Position numbers and translations under genes: made by a program
Notes under the pieces: model-generated
Seen by the model: only the letters and a program-made list of their open reading frames with translations
Database searches by the model: none
What the model was told of the DNA's origin: nothing
Shown here: one piece after another, positions 12,310 to 24,604 of the stretch
Numbering within the stretch: position 1 is the first letter of the stretch
How the letters are laid out: each line of letters opens with the position of its first letter
Assembly (NCBI GenBank): GCA_009602735.1
Contig: WELA01006130.1
Location: 743,921-807,920, forward strand
Direction of reading: 5' to 3'
Origin: Mesotaenium endlicherianum
Taxonomy: Eukaryota; Streptophyta; Zygnematophyceae; Zygnematales; Mesotaeniaceae
DNA: 64,000 nt

Positions 12310-12603
12310 CCTATCCTAGGGTTGGACTCTTCTCCTGTGCCTTTCTCCTCTTCTTCCTCCTGCTCTGAGACTGCTGGAATTCCTTGAGTTAATCCCTCCA
12401 ACTATTCTCGGGACAAGGAGTATCCCAGCGATCTTCCCCTCTTGGGTGCTGGTGGTGGCTATTGGGCCCTGACCTCGTAAGCTACCACTTGTGTTCAAAG
12501 ATCCTAGTCTTGAATAGATGAAGTATTCTACTTTATGAAGTACTTTATCCATCTGTTTCACTACAGTCGTACCGGAGCCAAGCACTCGGGTAGCAAAAAA
12601 AAG
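12310..12603. other. Junction between B1 and family E, unassigned
   Basis: No gene is seen. After about 12309 the family B similarity is lost. At about 12572 there is a primer-binding-site-like stretch (TACCGGAGCC) shortly before a gag start at 12604, so part of this stretch may be the remains of a family E LTR. No matching second LTR is present to prove it. Confidence 0.4.
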
Positions 12604-13260
12604 ATGGCCAATCCTCAAGATCAACAACAAGCTTTTGAAGGAGGCAATACACCTTCAAGAGACCCTCCTCCAGCGCCGACAAAAGAGCCCGATGAGGAAA
12701 ACCTGTCACCACAAGGAGCACCATGAGGAGGAGCACCATAAGATCCTGTGGCAGCCGCTGTGGCAAGGCTGACCCCACCGCAAGGAGTTCTTCCAAATGA
12801 GTGGGCAGCCTTCTTAATGGATATCCACAACCAAGTGGGCTTGGCCACCTATGAAGCAACCGTACAAGCGTAAAGAGAAGCTATGGCTGCCATAACCGCC
12901 CCTATTGCAAGCAATATTGCAAATCCAGCCACGGCTCCCGCGCCTCCACAAGAGCCTACAAGAGCAAGGAAATTCATTAAGCACGGCAAGCCCGACACTT
13001 TCAATCCCGGGAGAGGAGCCAAACTAAAACTGTGGCTCTACCAACTGGAGACGTACTTCACATTCCTTGAAGTACCCGAGGAGGAGTACGACTCTTTTGC
13101 CGTTACCTTGCTCAGAGGAGCAGCAACATCATGGTGGCGTAACTATCAAACGGCTGTATATCAAGCTATGGCGCATCCCGTACTCGGCCAAGAGCCCCCA
13201 CCATCATGTGCAAGATGGGTGGATTTTGGTGACGTCCTCAACAAGCAATTCATGCCCATC
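12604..13260 (+). pseudogene. Family E gag, first piece
   Basis: The frame begins MANPQDQQQ at 12604 and later gives a Retrotrans_gag capsid sequence (RGAATSWWRNY and LNKQFMPI). It stops at 13260 because element B2 is inserted there. The reading resumes across B2 at 22061 in the same orientation, with CCATC on both sides (13256-13260 and 22056-22060). It is older than B2 and broken. Confidence 0.85.
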
Positions 13261-13982
13261 TGAAATGAATCGACTTACCAAATAGGCGATTAACAATTAA
13301 TAAAGATCTTTATATCAGCAAGTAATCTTTATGGTACTTTCCGTTAATTGTTTAAACGGCAAAAGGACAACGCACTAGCAGTGAATAATACTCGTCAGTG
13401 AAATGAGAGTAAACTAGCATCAATAATGCAAATCAGTAAACTCATACATAAGCAAGGTTAGAAGACAGTGCGTATCAATGGCTTCTCGCCTTGGATTCAG
13501 ATCTCTCTCAGTAAGCTGTACAAGAGAGTTGGCCTCGTTTCCGAATGCCGAACTCGAGAGCAATGCCTAGCATATGTACATGGAATGAGTTTACTGTTCA
13601 ACGGTCAGTGCGATGGCACCGCCTACCCGGGAGTTAACCACGTTGGTAGGACCTCGGTTAACCAAATCCACCGCCATCTCCCATCATCCCGAATAGCCAT
13701 CCATCATAGGGATGTCATCTGGCTATTCATCTAGCATATCGCACTTAGATGCATATCAAGGCAGTTCGCTGCTACCGAGTACGGAAGTCAGCTGGCTGTC
13801 AAAGAATGGGTCAGCAAGCTGACTTATATGGACTTCAGCCTGCTGCTTCCGGCTGAGTCATTAAACTGATAATTATGTAAAGTCCAGCAGACTGACTATT
13901 AACTAAAGTTCAGCAGGCTGAACTTAATTAACTATTATATTTAAATGAATATTATATCCACTAATATACTGATTCATTACAA
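13261..13982 (-). repeat. 3' LTR of B2
   Basis: It is 722 bases and runs TGTAATGAATCAG to CGATTCATTTCA on the element strand. Its outer (U3) half resembles the 5' LTR of B3 more than its own partner; see the finding on LTR types. Confidence 0.95.
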
Positions 13983-13984
13983 TC

Positions 13985-13997
13985 CCTCCAACTTAAC
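13985..13997 (-). other. 3' polypurine tract of B2
   Basis: The element strand reads TTAAGTTGGAGGG two bases before the 3' LTR. A perfect hairpin, TGTTGTCG-AGG-CGACAACA, lies just upstream and is conserved in B3 and B5. Confidence 0.85.
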
Positions 13998-14094
13998 TTG
14001 TTGTCGCCTCGACAACATTAAACTGCAGAAATTTTAAATAAGGGAACTGAACCTGACCAGCCTCCCTTACTGACTGCCTCTTCAGCGTGTCACC

Positions 14095-15770
14095 TTAAGG
14101 GGTTGTTCCTGGGGCTTCAGGATCAGGAGACGGAGATCTGGACCTAGATCTGGACAGCCCTCTAGGTCTGTCAGCTGGCCTTCTAAAGAACCCTGTTTGC
14201 TCTAAAGTTGGCCCTCGAGGAGAACGGAGGATGGTGGCCTGCTCTTCAACCACTTGGGTGTTGATTCCCACATGGACAGGCATTCCAGTAGGATGCTGAA
14301 ATACATTGGCTAGAGGTACATGCCCCTGAGCGGAGGGGGAGGCTGGCATACCTCTGGCCCACCCGCGTGTCCCTCTTCTGGCACCCCTGTCCTCTGGGGA
14401 TTTCTGTCTGTGTCTGCTGCCTAGTACCGTCAGATCAGCTTCTTCCCCTGCTTGGGCAGGTGGCTGGGGGAGCGAGCGCGGGGTCCAGTTGTCGCCATAA
14501 CGGGGATCACATTCCACACACCTGATCGTGGTTCTTTAGGAAGTGCCACTGCCTATCCTTGGGTATCCTGAGTACCCGCTGCTGATGCTTCTCCTCTGCC
14601 TTGTTCTCCTTCCTCATCCTCCTCATCCTCCTCTTCGGAGAGAGTAGGGGTCTCGTCCACTAAGTCGTCCTGCTCCCTAGTAGACATGGAGTAGTCTACC
14701 GACCTCCCTTTCTTAGGGCGCGCTGGAGGTTGCTTGGCCTTCAGCCTACTGATATCTATCCGGCCTGCATTCTTTGCCCATTTGACAAAGGCATGCTTTC
14801 CCTTAGAGAAGTAGTCTCTTCCCCTCCTCCTATGTTCCTTGGTCTCTGCATTCATATTGCTCAGGCATCCATTCAGCCTGGGGTCCCAAGGGGCAATGTG
14901 AGGTGGTAGGATGAGATAGCCGTCTAGGCCATAGTGGAAGTCATCCGGTTGGGCTCGGTCACACTCCTGCTTCTTATTTGTGACGGTCATCCACCTCCAG
15001 TCTGTTGGCTGCTGGTAGTACTGGGGTCCGTGCTCAGCCTTCCTCAGTTTACACGGGAACCAGTGGGGAGAGAACATCTGCTGTCCTGCTTCCCTGGCCA
15101 AGTACTCCCAGCTCCTTCTCTCAACTTCATTGTAAGCTGGCAGGAGTGTGAGGTAGAATACCGTATCCTTAAAGCTATCGGGCCGCATGCTCACCATCCG
15201 GATGAGTCTCTGATCTCCCACTATTCCCGGTATGGGGACCGGCTTGTCCTCTGAATCATCTGCGAGATACCGGGCCTGCTCTGCTGTATAGCCCACCATC
15301 TTAGCATAATCTTCGTAAAGGACCACGCCGGTGTGTGTCTCGATGTACCTGTCCAGTGCTGTAGCTCCTTCCTTCTGTAGCAGTGTTGTCTGTTCCAGCC
15401 TGTTGATCTCCTGGGCTGCCAGCAATGCTTCCTTCAGGTTATCGAAGTTTTGGCCACCCACCACAGTATACCTGTAAGTGGCCAAGCTCTTCTGTCTGTC
15501 CGCTTCAATCTTTTTTCTTTTCTCCTCTTCTGCCGCTGCCGCTTCTTCTTGCTGTTTCTTCTGTCTCTCCTCCTCAGCCTTCCTGAGGTTTTCCGCTTCC
15601 TGATCCTTCTTCCTCTGTGCCTCTTCTGCCGCCTCTTGTTGTTTGCGGACCCTTTCTTGTTCTCTCCTGGTGAGGGACGTCGCCGCCAGCTCCTTCTGGT
15701 ATTGCTCCATTGTCCTCCTGGCTTCTTCTGCCTTGCGCTTTCTGTCCTCCTTTTGTGTGGTGGGCGCCAT
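14095..15770 (-). pseudogene. B2 accessory gene (family B ORF3), about one break
   Basis: The gene lies between pol and the 3' LTR in the same direction. The chosen start is the ATG at 15770, which directly follows an acceptor-like TGTGCAG and begins MAPTTQKEDRKRK. Residues about 5-95 form a long coiled coil rich in Glu, Lys, Arg and Gln. A core of about 200 residues follows that I do not recognise (for example LAAQEINRLEQTTLLQKEG and SPHWFPCKLRK). Then come a basic stretch and an acidic run (SEEEDEEDEE); an Arg-Ser-rich end with SRSRSRSPSP lies in the last part. I see no signal peptide or membrane segment, so it does not look like a typical envelope protein. Function unknown. Conservation in B1, B3 and B5 argues that it is a real part of the family. 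Confidence 0.75.
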
Positions 15771-15976
15771 CCTGCACATGTAACCAGGGCACAAGTTAGT
15801 AGGATATGGACCTTTGTCATAGGGATTGCAGGAAGTATGTTAGTATTTAGTATAGTGGCTTCGCTGCTGTTTACCTTACAGGATGATTGCTAAAAGTTGA
15901 CGTAGTTGCGATGCGCTACACATAAACGTATGAGTGTGTTTTTATCGCTCTCGCTCACTAACTGTCATATATTTTC

Positions 15977-15989
15977 CCCTCCAACTTAA
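15977..15989 (-). other. Internal copy of the polypurine motif in B2
   Basis: The element strand reads TTAAGTTGGAGGG just after pol, identical to the 3' polypurine tract at 13985-13997. It may act as a central primer or mark where the accessory segment was added. Confidence 0.6.
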
Positions 15990-16037
15990 ATGGAGACAGG
16001 ACCGCCTGTCACCTTCCCGTGTCAACTGAAATGACAG

Positions 16038-19000
16038 TTATGGAGGGACTCCAGCGGCCCGAAGGTGGAACCGTGTCAACGCCCCTTTGGCATTGGTCAA
16101 GTGGTCCTTAAACTCCCAAGTGTCCCCAGAGGCATCGTAACCCTTCCATCGAATGAGGTATTTCATGACATATTTAGACGATCGACGGACCGAGCGAGCG
16201 TCTAAAATCTCATCGACCTCATATTCCTCAGGGTCGCCGTCCCGGACAGCGGGGACCGGTCCCGGTTGGACAGGGAACCGACCTGTGAACAGTGTATCAC
16301 CTTTGATGTACGGTTCCAGGAAGGAGACATTAAAGACCGGGTGCCCCTTGTATTCAGCTGACATGTTCAGTTTGTAAGCATTCTGACCGACACGACGGAC
16401 CACCGAATATGGACCGACCCAGACAGGGCCAAGCTTTTTCTTGACCACACCAGGGAGGTACAGGTGCTGAGAATGCAGTTTGACTAAATCCCCCTTGGAA
16501 AATGTCAGTTCCCGACGGTGTTGATTAGCGTATTTTTGTTGGTTTTCTTGGGCCGTGTGCAAGTTTCGTTGGACTTCTGACAGGGTGTCAGCAAACTCCT
16601 GAGTTAACTGGAGGGAGACCGGGTTGTCAATCCCTTCAGGGTGAGTTAAAGATTCCCCTAGCACATCTAGAGGAGACTTAGGGACTCTACCCAGGCTGAG
16701 TTCAAAAGGAGTTTTGCCCGTTGACGCGTGCACCGCACTGTTGACCGCAAACTGAATTTGAGGCAACAGGTCATCCCAATTATCTTGTTTTTGGTTAATA
16801 TATGCTCTCAGCACCTCCTGCAGAACTCGGTTAGTTCTTTCAGTCTGCCCATCAGTCTGAGGGTGGTTTGCTGTGCTGAGCAGCTGTTTGACTCCCATTA
16901 ACCCCATTAAAGCTCTCCAGAACTTAGAGGTGAATTTTGAGTCTCTGTCTGAGATGATATTAGAAGGGAGCCCATGTTGGCATACTACATGGTTGTAAAA
17001 CTGTCTCGCTGTTTCGAGTGCAGTCACTTTGACAGTTGTGGGGATAAAAATGACCATTTTTGTCAGTTTATCCACGACTACCAGTATTGAATCATGCCCG
17101 TTGGCAGTTCTTGGTAGTGAGACCACCCAGTCCATGGATATAGTTTCCCAGCGTCCCGCTGGGATGGGTAGCGGTTGCAAGAGACCTCCGGGTGGTGTGT
17201 GCCGAGACTTATTTCTCTGACACTGGTCACAGGACTTGACATATTTCAAGACCTCCCGGGGTAACCCCTCCCAATGATAATGTTTTGCCAGTTTGCCAAC
17301 AGTTTTGGCCTGCCCCAAATGTCCACCCAGGAGACTGTCATGAGCTTGACTCAGTAAGAGAGACCTTATTTCCAAGTTATTAGGAATGACCAGCTTCAGC
17401 CTGCCTGAAGTGGTTTCAGTCACCCAGACCCCTCCCTTGAGCTTATACCCGAGTGCAGTAGCACGACACACACCAGTAGTGGGGCTGGGCTCAAATGTTG
17501 GGTCAGAAAGGTAGGCTTTCCTAAGTTGTTCAAGGAAGGACTTTTTCACCTTTAGTGAAGTGAGTGCACACAGGACTTTATCTACAGCATGCTGACTAAA
17601 GTTCCTTTCTTGCAAGTCAGGTCTTCTAGAGAGTGCATCAGCAGGATTCAACTTCCCTGGTTTGTAGTCGATCTGGACTTGGAACTGCTCCAGCATCTGG
17701 CTCCAGCGGTTCTCCCTCCTCGACAGCTTGGACTTCTTCTGAAAGTGGGTCAGAGCTAGATGATCTGTAATCACCTTAAAAGCTTTACCATGTAAGTATG
17801 CTCTCCACTGTTTGAGTACATGAATGATAGCTAGCAGCTCTTTATCATGCACTGAGTAATTAATCTCCGCTGGATTAAATTTCATAGACTCATACAACAC
17901 AGGATGCCACTCCTGCCGTACCTTACCATCCTTTGTGGTTTTGTCAGCAGGCTGCAACAAAATAGCACCCATGGCAAAATCAGAGGCATCAGTAACCACC
18001 TGCACCGGTTTGCTGGGGTCATACACGGCTAGCACTGGGGCAGAACAAAGGGCATCTTTAAGGGTCTGGAAGGCAGCCTGCTGCTCTTCCCCCCACACAT
18101 ACCCGATGTCTTTCTTAGTAAGGTCAGTCAGTTTACTGGCCTTTGTGGAATAATTCTCAATAAATCTCCTATAGTAGTTAGCCAACCCGAGGAAGGATCT
18201 AACTTCAGAGACAGACTGTGGTACTGGCCAGTCCCTTATGGTCTGGACTTTCTTAGGATCCACACTGATGCCCTCTTTACTGACAACGTGGCCTAAGAAT
18301 TCAATACTTTCCTTAAAGAAATCACACTTGCTCATTTTAGCATACAAGTGATTTTTCCGCAGAGTGTCCAGCACTTTCTTTAAGTGTTCAGTGTGCTGAG
18401 CTTCATCTTTAGAGAAAATTAAAATATCATCCAGGAAAACTTGCACAAACTTATCCAAATAAGGTCTGAAAATGTCATTCATAGCACCCATAAAGGTAGC
18501 AGGAGCATTAGTCAGTCCAAATGGCATCACGTTGAACTCATAGTGTCCATAACGTGTGCGGAAAGCAGTCTTGTGTTCATCCCCCTCAGCAATTCTGATT
18601 TGATGATAACCACTCTTGAGATCTATCTTACTGAACACCTTAGCGCCAGACAGGGTATCAAGCAAGTCCTCGATTCTGGGTAAAGCATACTTGTTCTTTA
18701 CTGTAATTCTGTTCAGGGCTCTGTAATCCACACACATCCGCATACTGCCATCCTTTTTCTTAACAAATAGGATAGGTGCGCCGTACGGTGATTTACTGGG
18801 AGAAATGTAACCATTTTCCTCCAGCTCTGCAATCTGTGTTTTCAACTCCTCGCTCTCCAAATAAGACAAGCCATAAGTGCGTTGCCAGGGTGGCTGGCTA
18901 CCAGGTAATAGATCAATCCTATGATCTACTTCCCTTTTAGGGGGTAGTCCTGGAGGCATGTTAAACACATCAGTGTACTGAGCAACAATTTTTGCAGCAG

Positions 19001-19754
19001 TAGGGTGCTCCGGAGGGCTTACCTTTTTCTCAACCACTTCTTCAGGTTGAGGAGGTACCTCTCTTAGCAGCAGACAGAACATTCTGTCTTCCTTCTGGTT
19101 CCAGCTTTTGACGAACTCCATTGCATTCAGCAACTTGCATCCTTCTGGAAGCCTCTTCTTTTCCTTCATTTGCCATCCACACAGGACAAGAGGAAGAGCA
19201 CTGGTGGGTGCCAAGTCAGTCTGCCCATCACTGGCTCCTCTCACTTTAACTGTACCTCTGCTCCAACACACTTCAGCTTGATGTCTATTAAGCCAGGACC
19301 TGCCTAGCACGAGATCATAAAAGCCAGTGTTGAGTACCTCAAATGTAAGCGTTTCAGTTAGAACTGCAATGCCAGAACCTAACTGGACCTCAATAGGCTT
19401 GGTTATAACTCCTCCCGGGATACTTGAGGCATCTCCAAGGAATATTTTTCTATTCCCTTGGGTGACAGTAGGCAGCCTTAGCCGCTTAACTAAGTCCTTG
19501 TGAATAAAAGTATGTGACGCCCCTCCGTCAACAAATGCCCTCACCTTCCTACCTGCAATCATGCAATGCAGTAGGATAGGGGGGACTGTCTTTTCCTGAC
19601 TTTCGCATTGTTCTCCTGACGTAGCAAAGAAATGTTGGACATCAGGTGGAACAAGAGCATCCAGAGTGTGCACTCTCTGGACGTCTATATTACTGATGGT
19701 CTCCTTTATCTGTTTGTCAGGCATGCATAGTGAATCCAGTTCAGCAGGACCCAT
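16038..19754 (-). CDS. Pol polyprotein of B2 (protease, RT, RNase H, integrase, chromodomain)
   Basis: An open frame of 1238 residues with Ty3/Gypsy order. The retropepsin motif VDGGAS is at residues 75-80 with LVLGRSWL later, reverse transcriptase has FLDDIL near 438, and RNase H has [10 protein letters not shown] near 586. The integrase has an HHCC zinc domain about 804-841 (CDQCQRNK), acidic residues near 873 and 933 and [10 protein letters not shown] near 960. A chromodomain (YLIRWKGY) occupies about 1176-1225. The frame is open upstream of this ATG and overlaps the end of gag in the -1 register, so gag-pol read-through is likely. It looks whole. Confidence 0.95.
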   Translation of the reverse strand: MGPAELDSLCMPDKQIKETISNIDVQRVHTLDALVPPDVQHFFATSGEQCESQEKTVPPILLHCMIAGRKVRAFVDGGASHTFIHKDLVKRLRLPTVTQGNRKIFLGDASSIPGGVITKPIEVQLGSGIAVLTETLTFEVLNTGFYDLVLGRSWLNRHQAEVCWSRGTVKVRGASDGQTDLAPTSALPLVLCGWQMKEKKRLPEGCKLLNAMEFVKSWNQKEDRMFCLLLREVPPQPEEVVEKKVSPPEHPTAAKIVAQYTDVFNMPPGLPPKREVDHRIDLLPGSQPPWQRTYGLSYLESEELKTQIAELEENGYISPSKSPYGAPILFVKKKDGSMRMCVDYRALNRITVKNKYALPRIEDLLDTLSGAKVFSKIDLKSGYHQIRIAEGDEHKTAFRTRYGHYEFNVMPFGLTNAPATFMGAMNDIFRPYLDKFVQVFLDDILIFSKDEAQHTEHLKKVLDTLRKNHLYAKMSKCDFFKESIEFLGHVVSKEGISVDPKKVQTIRDWPVPQSVSEVRSFLGLANYYRRFIENYSTKASKLTDLTKKDIGYVWGEEQQAAFQTLKDALCSAPVLAVYDPSKPVQVVTDASDFAMGAILLQPADKTTKDGKVRQEWHPVLYESMKFNPAEINYSVHDKELLAIIHVLKQWRAYLHGKAFKVITDHLALTHFQKKSKLSRRENRWSQMLEQFQVQIDYKPGKLNPADALSRRPDLQERNFSQHAVDKVLCALTSLKVKKSFLEQLRKAYLSDPTFEPSPTTGVCRATALGYKLKGGVWVTETTSGRLKLVIPNNLEIRSLLLSQAHDSLLGGHLGQAKTVGKLAKHYHWEGLPREVLKYVKSCDQCQRNKSRHTPPGGLLQPLPIPAGRWETISMDWVVSLPRTANGHDSILVVVDKLTKMVIFIPTTVKVTALETARQFYNHVVCQHGLPSNIISDRDSKFTSKFWRALMGLMGVKQLLSTANHPQTDGQTERTNRVLQEVLRAYINQKQDNWDDLLPQIQFAVNSAVHASTGKTPFELSLGRVPKSPLDVLGESLTHPEGIDNPVSLQLTQEFADTLSEVQRNLHTAQENQQKYANQHRRELTFSKGDLVKLHSQHLYLPGVVKKKLGPVWVGPYSVVRRVGQNAYKLNMSAEYKGHPVFNVSFLEPYIKGDTLFTGRFPVQPGPVPAVRDGDPEEYEVDEILDARSVRRSSKYVMKYLIRWKGYDASGDTWEFKDHLTNAKGALTRFHLRAAGVPP

Positions 19755-19822
19755 AATACCTGCTACGAGGGCAGCTAGTGACGACTCACTATCTCTAGCA
19801 TCCTCACAGTCAGTAGACTGGA

Positions 19823-21301
19823 TTACTGACTGTTGCTGTCTTTTAAAGGCTGGTCTTTTCTCTCGACCTTAGGCAGGTGCTTGACCGGACACTGTTCTCT
19901 GTAGTGGCCTTTCTGCTGACAATGGTAGCAAGTAGATTTTGCTGAGGCTGGTCTCGGCTTAGTCCTACCACCACCCCTTCCATAGCCACCTCGAGAGGGA
20001 CCACCTCTACCTCTAGACTGAATAGCATTGTACTCATACTCATATTCATCACCCTGATTATCCTCAGCCTGGTCTCCTTCAACTGCATTGTAGGAACCGT
20101 GGGGCTTTTTGACAATCTTAGACACCAAAGCGTTACTCTGGCGCTTGTGATTGAACTGCTGCTGATCCCAGGCGTCAGCATCCTGGATCAAGTCAGCCAG
20201 TTTCTCATACTTTTTCTCAGCAAAATGACCAGAGACCTCGGATTTCAAGCCATACCTGAAGTATGCTATCCTATACCGTTCTGGCAAATCAGGCTGCTTC
20301 ATCATGTTCTCTTGGAACTTTTGAGCAAACTCAGCAACTGAAGTGGTCTGCTTCAGTGTCAGGGAGATCATCGCATAGATAGCTTTCTCCTGCTGGTTGA
20401 TGACATCAAACTTCTCATGCAACTTCTCGACAAACTCTACCCACGTAGGGTCACCGAGTTGCCGAGCCTTACGCTCTTCCTTCCAGTAAAGCCACCAGTC
20501 TGCGGCACTGCCTTTCAGTAGCGCACCGGTGTGCCTGACCTTCTCGTAATCTTGCAGTTCTGGGTAGTTCTCCAGCCACTGCTCAACATCCGCGAGAAAC
20601 TTGATCAGGTAATATTTTCTGTTTCCCTCAGGATCATAGTCCTGGGGAGGTTTCGGCTTGGGCTTACTAGGCCCTCGGCCACCACCACTAGTGGTGTGAG
20701 ACCCCAGTTGGTCTCTGTCCCGGAGTAGGGACATTATGATTCTTTTGTCCTCCTGCTGGGACTGATACATGGTCGCCATTTGCGACTGCATCTGAACGAA
20801 CAATGCTCCCAAGTCTACATTTTGGGGTGGTAGATTAGCAAATGCAGCAGCAGCATTGGCATCTACTCGCTGAGTAGTGTCCTCAACAATCCCTCTCGCT
20901 CCTGCAGCAGCAATTCCTGCCGCATTCAGCCGGTCACGTATTTGACCTAGGGGTACATTGAGTTGTACGGCAGGAGGTGGGTTCAGAACATTGGCCCTTG
21001 ATGCCATAAGTTCTTCAACAGTGCGCTCGTCAGCTGGCTGTCCTTCCCTCCTTTGTATATCTTCAGCGGCCTTTGCTACTTGTTCAGCTTCTAGTCTGGC
21101 TATCTCCTCCTCAGCTTGCTGAGCTGCGACTGAGGCAATAGCAGCTGCCTCATCTGCAGCCTCCCTAGCTGCAGTATCCGCTACTGCTTCCGAATAGGTA
21201 CGGTTTCCCGCTACATGGCTTTCCGCCTGGTTTTCGACATTCTCGTTATCCTGGTTCTCCATGTCTCGGGAGTTGCTAGTTTGAGACCTTGTCCTTACCA
21301 T
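19823..21301 (-). CDS. Gag protein of B2
   Basis: The 492-residue frame starts at the ATG complementary to 21299-21301, shortly after the primer-binding site. An Ala/Glu-rich N-terminal helix region (about 30-85) is followed by a Retrotrans_gag capsid domain (about 220-360, with DWWLYWKEE and FAQKFQENM), a Gly/Arg-rich stretch ([17 protein letters not shown]) and one CCHC zinc knuckle ([14 protein letters not shown], 458-471). As far as can be seen the protein is the same as that of B3 along its full length. Confidence 0.95.
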   Translation of the reverse strand: MVRTRSQTSNSRDMENQDNENVENQAESHVAGNRTYSEAVADTAAREAADEAAAIASVAAQQAEEEIARLEAEQVAKAAEDIQRREGQPADERTVEELMASRANVLNPPPAVQLNVPLGQIRDRLNAAGIAAAGARGIVEDTTQRVDANAAAAFANLPPQNVDLGALFVQMQSQMATMYQSQQEDKRIIMSLLRDRDQLGSHTTSGGGRGPSKPKPKPPQDYDPEGNRKYYLIKFLADVEQWLENYPELQDYEKVRHTGALLKGSAADWWLYWKEERKARQLGDPTWVEFVEKLHEKFDVINQQEKAIYAMISLTLKQTTSVAEFAQKFQENMMKQPDLPERYRIAYFRYGLKSEVSGHFAEKKYEKLADLIQDADAWDQQQFNHKRQSNALVSKIVKKPHGSYNAVEGDQAEDNQGDEYEYEYNAIQSRGRGGPSRGGYGRGGGRTKPRPASAKSTCYHCQQKGHYREQCPVKHLPKVERKDQPLKDSNSQ

Positions 21302-21320
21302 ACAAAGAAGACTGTGATAA

Positions 21321-21334
21321 CTGCTCCGATACCA
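21321..21334 (-). other. Primer-binding site of B2
   Basis: The element strand reads TGGTATCGGAGCAG one base after the 5' LTR and resembles the initiator tRNA-Met primer site. Confidence 0.85.
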
Positions 21335-21335
21335 C

Positions 21336-22055
21336 TGAAATGAATCGACTTACCAAATAGGCGATTAACAATTAATAAAGATCTTTATATCAGCAAGTAA
21401 TCTTTATGGTAATTTCCGTTAACTGGTTAAACGGCAAAGGACAATACACTAGCAGTGAATAATACTCGTAAGTCAAATGCGAGTAAACTAGCATCAATAA
21501 TGCAAATCAGTAAACTCATACATAAGCAAGGTTAGAAGACAGTGCGTATCAATGGCTTCTCGCCTTGGATTCAGATCTCTCTCAGTAAGCTGTACAAGAG
21601 AGTTGGCCTCGTTTCCGAATGCCGAACTCGAGAGCAATGCCTAGCATATGTACATGGAATGAGTTTACTGTTCAACGGTCAGTGCGATGGCACCGCCTAC
21701 CCGGGAGTTAACCACGTTGGTAGGACCTCGGTTAACCAAATCCACCGCCATCTCCCATCATCCCGAATAGCCATCCATCATGGGGATGTCATCTGGCCAT
21801 TCATCTAGCATGTCGTACTTAGATGCATATCAAGGCAGTTTGCTGCTACCGAGCACGGAAGTCAGCTGGCTGTCAAAGAATGTGTCAGCAAGCTGACTTA
21901 AGTTGACTTCAGCCTGCTGCTTTCGGCCGAGTCATTAAACTGATAATTATGTAAAGTCCAGCAGACTGACTACTAACTAAAATTCAGCAGGCTGAACCTA
22001 ATTAACTATTAGATTTAGATGAATATTATATCCACTAATATACTGATTCATTACA
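21336..22055 (-). repeat. 5' LTR of B2
   Basis: It is 720 bases. On the element strand it begins TGTAATGAATCAG at 22055 and ends CATTTCA at 21336. Its U3 half resembles the 3' LTR of B3. Confidence 0.95.
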
Positions 22056-24604
22056 CCATCAATGCGGAGAAGATTGCTCGAGAAAAGATTCGCCATCTCA
22101 AGCAAACAACATCCGTTCAAGAATTTACATCCATATTTCATGACCTCACTCTTGAGATTCCCAACATGTCAAGGAGAAGATTGATTGTTATGTCTCTGGT
22201 CTCAAGCCCAAGGTGGCTAAGGAAGTGGAACTACGCGACGTGACGGATTTCTCAAAGATCGTCAAAGTGGCCCAAAAGGTGAATGCCTTGGATTTCAAGC
22301 ATTCGATGCCTTCATCTTCACAGGCACCTATAGCGCGGGTGTGCGCAACCCCCTCCACATCCAAATCTGGACCCACACCCATGGAAATTGGAGTCATGAG
22401 AAGAAACCCCGCGGATGCCCAAAAGAGTGGAATACCCTCCAATGACAATTATGATGCAAGAAACCGCCAAGGAGTGAAAGCAAGACTCTCCCCGGCTGAA
22501 AAAAAAGCTCTCATGAAGGCTAGAGTATGCTTTTATTGCAAGGAGAAAGGTCACTGTGCACTCTCATGCCCAAAGAAGATGTCAAAAATCGGAGAGCGCC
22601 GATAGGCCAGGAGCCTACCACCCCAAGACCCACTTCACGAGAAGACAACAAGCCCAGTGAGGTGGAGACCCCCGTTGAAGACGACGTTCCAGCCCGAATG
22701 AGTCTGGGAGGCTACCTTGGAGGAGAGAAGGTCCACATCTTGGTGGACAGCAGAGCCCAAAGCAATTTCATCGCTGCGGATTTTGCCACTAAGCATGGTA
22801 TTACTATCCGCACTCTTGACCACGACGAGGAGATTATGATGCCCGATGGATTCTCCTATACTACCCCTTCCAAGAAGACGTACCCCTTGGCACTCTCTAT
22901 CAAGTCCTTCAGAGATAGAGTAGTGTTCTTCCCCATGCAATTGGGCAAATACGACGTCATCCTAGGGACGCCTTGGTTGACCAAGCACAAACCCCAAGTG
23001 GATTAGAGAGACGATACCATCAAGATCAAGAACGACATCACTTCAAGAATCGTATTTTGCGCGCAATCCAAAATATCCAGACCCAAGACATCAAGATTCC
23101 GGCACACGAGATACTATTGTCCGCCCTCCAACTCAAGAGACTTGTGAGGAAGGGACACGACCTTCTTTTGGCCTTGATCACGCCAAAAGACATCAAGAAA
23201 GACATCGAGAGTCAAGAAGGCAACCCCATTCCCAAGGAGGCACAAAAATTATTGGAAGACTACAAAGAAGTGTTTTCCTTGGAATTGCCCAAGGGCCTAC
23301 CCCCCAAGAGATTCGTGGACCACAGGATAGAGTTCGAGCCCGGAAGCAAGCCCATCTCTCGGCCTACATTCAAGATGTCATACACGGAGCTAGACGAAGT
23401 CAAGAAGCAAATCAAGGAGCTACTGGAGCACGGCTTCATTCGATCTAGCAAGTCGCCATTTGGAGCCCCGGTGCTATTTGTCAAGAAGAAGGATGGTACA
23501 TTGAGGATGTGTGTGGACTATCGCGCCCTCAACAAGATCACCATCAAGAATCGATACCCGCTGCCGCGTATGGACCGGTTGGTTGGAGCCAAGTACTTCA
23601 CGAAGATTGACTTACGGAGCGGCTACCACCAGATTCGCATCGCAGATTCGGGCATAGAAAAGACGGCGTTCAGGACAAGATATGGACATTTTTGAGTTCA
23701 TGGTCCTGCCGTTCAGACTCACCAACACGCCAGCCACTTTCATGACTATGCTGAACACCATATTTCAGCCCCAGCTGGACAGATTTGTGGTGGTATTCAT
23801 TGACGACATTCTCATCTACAGCAAGACCCTTGAAGAGCATGGAAGACATGTGAAAGAAATCCTCGAATTCCTGAAGCAAAACAAGCTATTTGCAAAGGAG
23901 TCAAAGTGCGAGTTTGCCAAGCAAGAAGTGGAGTTCCTAGTTCTTCACGTGACTGCTGATGGCATCAAGATGGACCCTAAGAAGACCACGGTGGTGGAGG
24001 AATGGTTAACCCCCACAACTAAGAAAGAACTCCAATCATTCTTGAGATTTGCCAATTGGTACAAGAGTTTCATCTAGAGCTTCTCGCACATAGCAGCCCC
24101 CCTGACTGATCTACTCAAGAAGGACAGGCCATATATATGGACCAAGAAAGAGGAGGAAGCATTCCAACAGTTGAAGCAAAGATTGACAACATCCCCGGTG
24201 CTCACACTCCTAAGTCCAAATCCAAATTGGCCTTTCCGCGTCATTATCGATGCGTCTTCCTACGTCATAGGAGCAATCCTGCTTCAAGACCAAGGCAAGG
24301 GACTGCAGCCCATGACCTACGAGTCAAGGAAGCTAAAAGCAACCGAGCAAAATTATACAACCACGGAGTGAGAGGCATTGGCGATTATTCATGCCTTAAA
24401 AGTTTGGCGTTGTTATGTCCATGGTCACAAGGTGCTAGTCACAGCAGACCATGAAGCGTTGAAGCACCTCAAGATGCAGCCCGTATCTCTCAAGAAGACA
24501 AGCAAGATGGAGTGGATACTTGCAACAATACAACATCACGATTTAGTACCAGCCCGGCAAGACAAAATTGGCGGACTCCCTAAGGCTGCAAATAAATGCA
24601 GTGA
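22056..24604 (+). pseudogene. Family E, second piece: end of gag, protease, RT, RNase H
   Basis: The stretch resumes the gag interrupted at 13260 and contains a CCHC knuckle (CFYCKEKGHCALSC near 22530), a retropepsin-like domain ([14 protein letters not shown] near 22960), reverse transcriptase with the YRALNK region (near 23520) and the [10 protein letters not shown] motif (near 23800), and RNase H (near 24240-24400). It ends at 24604 where B3 is inserted. Several breaks are present. It belongs to Ty3/Gypsy but is distinct from B and C in sequence. Confidence 0.85.

Larger units (their letters stand above)
13261..22055 (-). mobile_element. Family B Ty3/Gypsy chromovirus, copy B2 (nearly whole)
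   Basis: On the minus strand: 5' LTR 21336-22055, primer-binding site 21321-21334, gag 19823-21301, pol 16038-19754, internal purine motif 15977-15989, accessory gene 14095-15770, hairpin and polypurine tract about 13985-14022, and 3' LTR 13261-13982. CCATC flanks both ends (13256-13260 and 22056-22060). gag and pol look whole and the accessory gene has about one break. The interior is almost identical to B3 in opposite orientation. The two LTRs differ by roughly 25-30 positions in 720 by eye, more than expected from that interior identity. Confidence 0.95.

Noticed and set aside
13468-13734. An 88-residue open frame (RINGFSPWIQISLSKLYKRV) that recurs at 13468, 21542, 24852, 32922 and 46775
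   Set aside because: It lies inside family B LTRs, antisense to the element, and starts with GTG rather than ATG. Its recurrence is explained by LTR identity.
14095-15770. Calling the accessory gene an envelope gene because of its position after pol
   Set aside because: No signal peptide, transmembrane segment or cleavage site is visible; the protein is charged and coiled.
15450-15893. Leucine/phenylalanine-rich frames that look like membrane proteins (also at 10455, 30763 and 44496)
   Set aside because: They are the reverse strand of the Lys/Glu-rich coiled coil of the accessory gene; antisense of such codons gives Leu, Phe and Ser.
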